This document shows, one piece after another, positions 14,111-16,703 of a stretch of 16,703 bases of DNA (positions are counted from its first letter, which is position 1; the number at the start of each line of letters is the position of its first letter). The stretch comes from Chloroflexota bacterium (GTDB lineage: Bacteria; Chloroflexota; Anaerolineae; Aggregatilineales; Phototrophicaceae): contig JAEZAF010000171.1 of the NCBI GenBank assembly GCA_023430545.1, positions 1 through 16,703 on the forward strand. Direction: 5' to 3'. The notes under the pieces were generated by a model that worked only from the letters and a program-made list of their open reading frames with translations, did not search any database and had not been told where the DNA came from. Both the position numbers and the translations under genes were made by a program.

Positions 14111-14127
14111 GGAATGCCTCGCATTCC
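14111..14127. repeat. Hairpin between the methyltransferase and 2TM genes
   Basis: GGAATGC-CTC-GCATTCC is a perfect 7-bp stem with a 3-nt loop, 44 bp after the methyltransferase stop and 21 bp before the 2TM start codon. No T run follows, so it is more likely an mRNA processing or stability element than a terminator. Confidence 0.4.
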
Positions 14128-14148
14128 GCGATTAAGGATTGAGGCAAT

Positions 14149-14514
14149 ATGGCAGAACAGGATTTGTATCAGATTGCAGAGCGGCGCATTGACGAGCGCA
14201 ACCGCCGCTGGAAGCTGTGGGCGGTCAATCTGGCCGCGCTGGTCTTCACGCTGGCCCTGCTGATTATGCTGGAAGACACCGTTTATGAAGGCCCTGCTGC
14301 GGCGCTGTTTATGGCGTGGGCCGGTTTTTTCACCTTCCATACCGTGACCCTGCTGATGGCGCAGTCGCGTGAAGGCGATATTGAAAAAGAGGTCGCCAAG
14401 CTGCGCGCTGCCTACTATGAAAAGCCCAAGCGCCTCGAAGTGGGCGATGATGGTGAGCTGGTCGAGCGGGAAGCGTGGGCGGCTGATGAAGAAGAAAATC
14501 GCCTGCGGATGTAA
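14149..14514 (+). CDS. 2TM-domain small membrane protein
   Basis: The 121-residue protein has an N-terminal charged helix (DLYQIAERRIDERNRRWK), two hydrophobic segments at about 23-41 and 49-70 joined by a short loop, and a charged C-terminal tail rich in Glu, Lys and Arg that may form a coiled coil. This matches the 2TM-domain pattern, in which a basic amphipathic helix precedes a membrane hairpin; such domains occur alone or attached to sensor proteins. No enzymatic function is expected. The start at ATG 14149 has TTGAGG upstream (weak). It follows the methyltransferase on the same strand and ends at a strong bidirectional terminator. Confidence 0.75.
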   Translation: MAEQDLYQIAERRIDERNRRWKLWAVNLAALVFTLALLIMLEDTVYEGPAAALFMAWAGFFTFHTVTLLMAQSREGDIEKEVAKLRAAYYEKPKRLEVGDDGELVEREAWAADEEENRLRM

Positions 14515-14539
14515 TCTGCGTATACCCGATTATCGACTC

Positions 14540-14569
14540 AAAAGGCGATCCACACCGGATCGCCTTTTT
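14540..14569. terminator. Bidirectional intrinsic terminator
   Basis: AAAAGGCGATCC (14540-14551), loop ACACC, GGATCGCCTTTT (14557-14568), then T. The stem is 12 bp and perfect, and gives a T run on both strands. It lies between the stops of the convergent 2TM and FG-GAP genes and serves both. Confidence 0.85.
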
Positions 14570-14587
14570 GATTCAGCGCCTCATGAG

Positions 14588-16405
14588 CTAGCGCAGGTCA
14601 AACACCCACGCCGAACCCTGCTCCCATTCGTTTTCTTTGATGTCATCGTGATCGGCCCCAATGATTGCGGTGCTTCCATCAGTACTCAGGCTGACACTAT
14701 AACCAAAGTAATCACCTTTTTCTCCGTCGGGAGCAAGAAGCTTCTGCTCCGACCAGTTACTGCCGTCATTGACGAATAGGTAAGCCTTTCCTTTGACGAG
14801 GCGCGGAGTATTGTGATACCACAAAGTTGCACCAATCAATACGCGCTTACCATCTGCACTTAGGCTTACAGCTCTACCAAAGAGATCTCGTTTTCCGCCA
14901 TCGCTTGCAATGAATTGATGTTGTTGAGTCCAGACACCGTTAGAGCGTTTGAACAAATAGGCAGTTCCCTGTTCTTTAGTAGCGCCAACCTTGTGACTAG
15001 GGGTACCAATTAATGCGATTTTGCCATCCATACTGATACTCACATCATAACCGAATCTTTCTCCGGCTGCACCAGTGTTAGCTGTGATTTTCTGTTTTTG
15101 AGTCCAAACATCGCCTATGCGTTCAAAAATATAAGCAGATCCCTGATACTCATTTCCGTTCACGGTGTCATAGGAAGCACCAATGAGCGCAATATCACCA
15201 TTTGCACTCAGTTTTCCTTTACCGAGGTATGTTGGAGTAGCAATATCATCCACTGCCAGCTTTTGATGTTCTGTCCAGATACCATTTGTGCGTATAAAGA
15301 TATAAGCTCCCTCGCCAGATCCACTAATTAAAGCGATATTGCCATCGGCGCTCAAACTAACGGCGTTACCCAAAATATCGCTCATTTTACCGTCACTTGC
15401 GAGTAGCTGCTGCTGTTGAGTCCAGATGCCGCCCGAGCGCACAAACACATACGCTGCTCCTCGCGCCTGCTCTTCCATTTCTCCAAAGCCTGGAGCTCCA
15501 ACTAAAGCGGTATTCCCATCAGCACTTAGACTTACAGAAGCGCCGAACAGAGCGCCATACTCATTATCGCTTGCAGTTAACTCCTGTTGCTCACTCCAGA
15601 TGCCGCCAGAGCGTACAAATACATAAACCGTGCCCTGAGCAGAATTTACGACTTCGTCATAAATTGCTGCAACTAGCGCAGTATTGCCATCTGCGCTTAG
15701 AGTGACAGTATGACCAAAATAATCTTCATCCTTACCGTCACTGGCGATGAGCTTAGCGGGCGGAAACGGCGTCTTTTGAACGACTTTCAGCTTTACATCG
15801 TCCACCAGATACTTTCCGCTGGCTGCGCCATAGCGGAACGTGAGGGCGGCATCACTGACAAATACGCCGTTGGGGATAGTCACCAATACAGACTTCTTTA
15901 CCTTCGTATAACCGGATACGCCACTCGCAGGCAGGCGAAGTTCGAGTTTGCGCTTGCTTCCGTCACTGAGATTGACCGTCAGGTCCGCTATTTTGGTAGC
16001 TGGCGCGGCGCTTTTCATGTTGACGAACGCGCTTAGCGTGATTTTGCTGCCGTTGGCGATAGCACTGGTATCGTCGAGGGACTGCTGAAGCTTGCTACCT
16101 TTGCCGTCCGGGTTGCCATTGAACTGGAAGGCGCACTCACCGGTATTGGCAAGCACTTTATCCGGCTTATTGCATTTCTGCTTATCGGCCTTTTTGAGGT
16201 CGGTTTTCTTACCGGTCCAGCCATCGGGGATACCGTCGGCGTCGGTGTCGATTTCAAAGCTGGCGTTTGTCAGCAGATCATCGGCAGCGCGGGTTTGCAG
16301 TGGAAGCGGAACTGTCTGGTCTGCAGTGGGGTGTGCGTGGCTGGCGGGGGATAGGGAAAGACTGCCCAATACGAGCAGCAGGGTTACAAGGGAAAGGCGG
16401 TACAA
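14588..16405 (-). CDS. Exported FG-GAP seven-repeat beta-propeller with N-terminal sandwich domain
   Basis: The 605-residue protein starts at TTG (16405-16403), supported by AGGAG six bases upstream; no better start exists. A signal peptide ends near S-H-A (22-24). Residues 41-210 form a beta-sandwich-like module opening with LLTNASFEIDTDADGIPDGW, containing a thrombospondin-3-like acidic calcium motif (52-60) and closing with YLVDDVKLKV; it resembles carbohydrate-binding jelly rolls. Residues 219-605 are seven repeats of the form F-G-x-x-V-S-L-S-A-D-G-x-x-A-L-I-G-A ... G-x-A-Y-V-F, at 219, 276, 334, 383, 440, 498 and 556. This is the FG-GAP/integrin-alpha pattern, and seven repeats fit one complete propeller. 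Repeat 3 lacks an 8-9 residue loop. It is a surface binding protein with unknown ligand. The propeller DNA looks more AT-rich than the sandwich part. Confidence 0.88.
   Translation of the reverse strand: MYRLSLVTLLLVLGSLSLSPASHAHPTADQTVPLPLQTRAADDLLTNASFEIDTDADGIPDGWTGKKTDLKKADKQKCNKPDKVLANTGECAFQFNGNPDGKGSKLQQSLDDTSAIANGSKITLSAFVNMKSAAPATKIADLTVNLSDGSKRKLELRLPASGVSGYTKVKKSVLVTIPNGVFVSDAALTFRYGAASGKYLVDDVKLKVVQKTPFPPAKLIASDGKDEDYFGHTVTLSADGNTALVAAIYDEVVNSAQGTVYVFVRSGGIWSEQQELTASDNEYGALFGASVSLSADGNTALVGAPGFGEMEEQARGAAYVFVRSGGIWTQQQQLLASDGKMSDILGNAVSLSADGNIALISGSGEGAYIFIRTNGIWTEHQKLAVDDIATPTYLGKGKLSANGDIALIGASYDTVNGNEYQGSAYIFERIGDVWTQKQKITANTGAAGERFGYDVSISMDGKIALIGTPSHKVGATKEQGTAYLFKRSNGVWTQQHQFIASDGGKRDLFGRAVSLSADGKRVLIGATLWYHNTPRLVKGKAYLFVNDGSNWSEQKLLAPDGEKGDYFGYSVSLSTDGSTAIIGADHDDIKENEWEQGSAWVFDLR
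14591..15751 (-). repeat. Seven degenerate coding repeats of about 170 bp (FG-GAP blades)
   Basis: Seven tandem units of 57, 58, 49, 57, 58, 58 and 50 codons encode the propeller blades. The conserved core is L-S-A-D-G-x-x-A-L-I-G and the end G-x-A-Y-x-F. Divergence between units is large enough that the array is old rather than a recent duplication. Confidence 0.8.
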
Positions 16406-16534
16406 GAGTTACTCCTGAGTCATGAAGTTATAGACATACAACCTCATCATAAGCGCGGTGATCCACCTCAATCGTTAAGAACTGCACAAACCAAACCGTG
16501 ATGTGGAATGTCACTGCTTTTCAGGGAAGTCTGA

Positions 16535-16559
16535 CACCTCTCTGCGGCTCGCAGAGGTG
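16535..16559. repeat. GC-rich imperfect hairpin
   Basis: CACCTCTCTGCG (16535-16546), loop GCT, CGCAGAGGTG (16550-16559) form a 10-bp stem interrupted by a 2-nt CT bulge. No T run follows on either strand, so it is not a standard terminator. Confidence 0.45.
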
Positions 16560-16592
16560 ATCGTCAATCCATCACTAGGCAAACCCTTATTT

Positions 16593-16676
16593 TATCTGAT
16601 CAGTTTGGGTGTAAACTGTACTTATATAACAAATTGTAATATTTGCTTTTCAAAATCAGATACGCATTCTATCTGA
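16593..16676. promoter_or_regulatory. Operator-like dyads upstream of the right-edge gene
   Basis: CAGTTT-N6-AAACTG (16601-16618) lies just upstream of TATATAAC, a possible -10 element. TCAGATA-N7-TATCTGA (16656-16676) lies between that element and the start codon at 16695. A third TATCTGA is at 16593-16599, partly overlapping the first dyad through the palindrome CTGATCAG (16596-16603). The arrangement suggests repressor or activator sites around the promoter of the gene leaving the window. Confidence 0.4.
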
Positions 16677-16694
16677 CAGGTGCAGGAAATCTTT

Positions 16695-16703
16695 ATGCCA
16701 GCG
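16695..16703 (+). CDS. Start of a gene leaving the window (first three codons)
   Basis: ATG at 16695 is preceded by AGGA (16684-16687) at good spacing and by an AT-rich region with operator-like dyads. Only Met-Pro-Ala is inside the window, so nothing can be said about the product. The call rests on the ribosome site and the promoter-like context. Confidence 0.35.

Larger units (their letters stand above)
16406..16694. other. Dyad-rich divergent intergenic region
   Basis: This 289-bp stretch separates the FG-GAP gene (minus) from the gene that begins at 16695 (plus). It contains a GC-rich imperfect hairpin (16535-16559), a CAGTTT-N6-AAACTG dyad (16601-16618), three copies of TATCTGA in both orientations (16593, 16656, 16670) and an AT-rich TATATAAC (16623-16630). 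A TATAAC on the minus strand (16432-16427) could be the -10 box of the FG-GAP gene, with no good -35. Confidence 0.5.

Overview
This is a bacterial chromosomal segment of moderately high GC with ordinary, mostly monocistronic genes on both strands. No rRNA, tRNA, CRISPR array, transposase or phage gene could be recognised. The protein content resembles Chloroflexota (Anaerolineae-like): a GT-C glycosyltransferase with PPGL near its N-terminus and an NLP-x-RP-x-x-DP motif, secreted beta-propellers, an HTTM protein with a small membrane partner, and a short 2TM protein. This taxonomic guess is inference from protein style only.

Layout. 1-716 (minus): a partial unknown gene downstream of a stand-alone CheY-like receiver. 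717-1037: a divergent control region with 11-bp direct repeats next to a good promoter for the receiver gene. 1038-2759 (plus): an exported TolB/WD40-like beta-propeller. 2811-3491 (minus): a DtxR/MntR-family metalloregulator. 3492-3761: a divergent leader with an intrinsic terminator upstream of the next gene. 3762-5507 (plus): an alpha/beta hydrolase fused to a multi-pass membrane domain. 5656-6408 (minus): an SDR oxidoreductase with its own terminator, divergent from a PLP-dependent Cys/Met metabolism enzyme at 6639-7811 (plus). 7985-9767 (plus): a two-gene operon of a single-pass membrane protein and an HTTM (gamma-carboxylase-like) protein, translationally overlapping. 9768-11813 (minus): a GT-C glycosyltransferase whose stop codon abuts the HTTM stop codon exactly. 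12058-12312: a doubtful small exported protein. 12353-12775: an OsmC-type peroxiredoxin. 12882-14066: a METTL25-like methyltransferase. 14149-14514: a 2TM protein. 14588-16405 (minus): an exported seven-repeat FG-GAP propeller starting at TTG. 16406-16694: a region rich in dyads leading into the first codons of a gene that leaves the window.

Functional themes are the cell surface (two secreted propellers, the GT-C enzyme, the HTTM pair, the membrane-tethered hydrolase) and redox or sulfur housekeeping (OsmC, the gamma-family PLP enzyme, SDR). No single obviously new multi-gene system is visible. The best candidates for something undescribed are the HTTM operon, the hydrolase-membrane fusion with its terminator-bearing leader, the direct-repeat control region near 790-827, the metal regulator with a degenerate metal site, and the dyad-rich region at the right edge.
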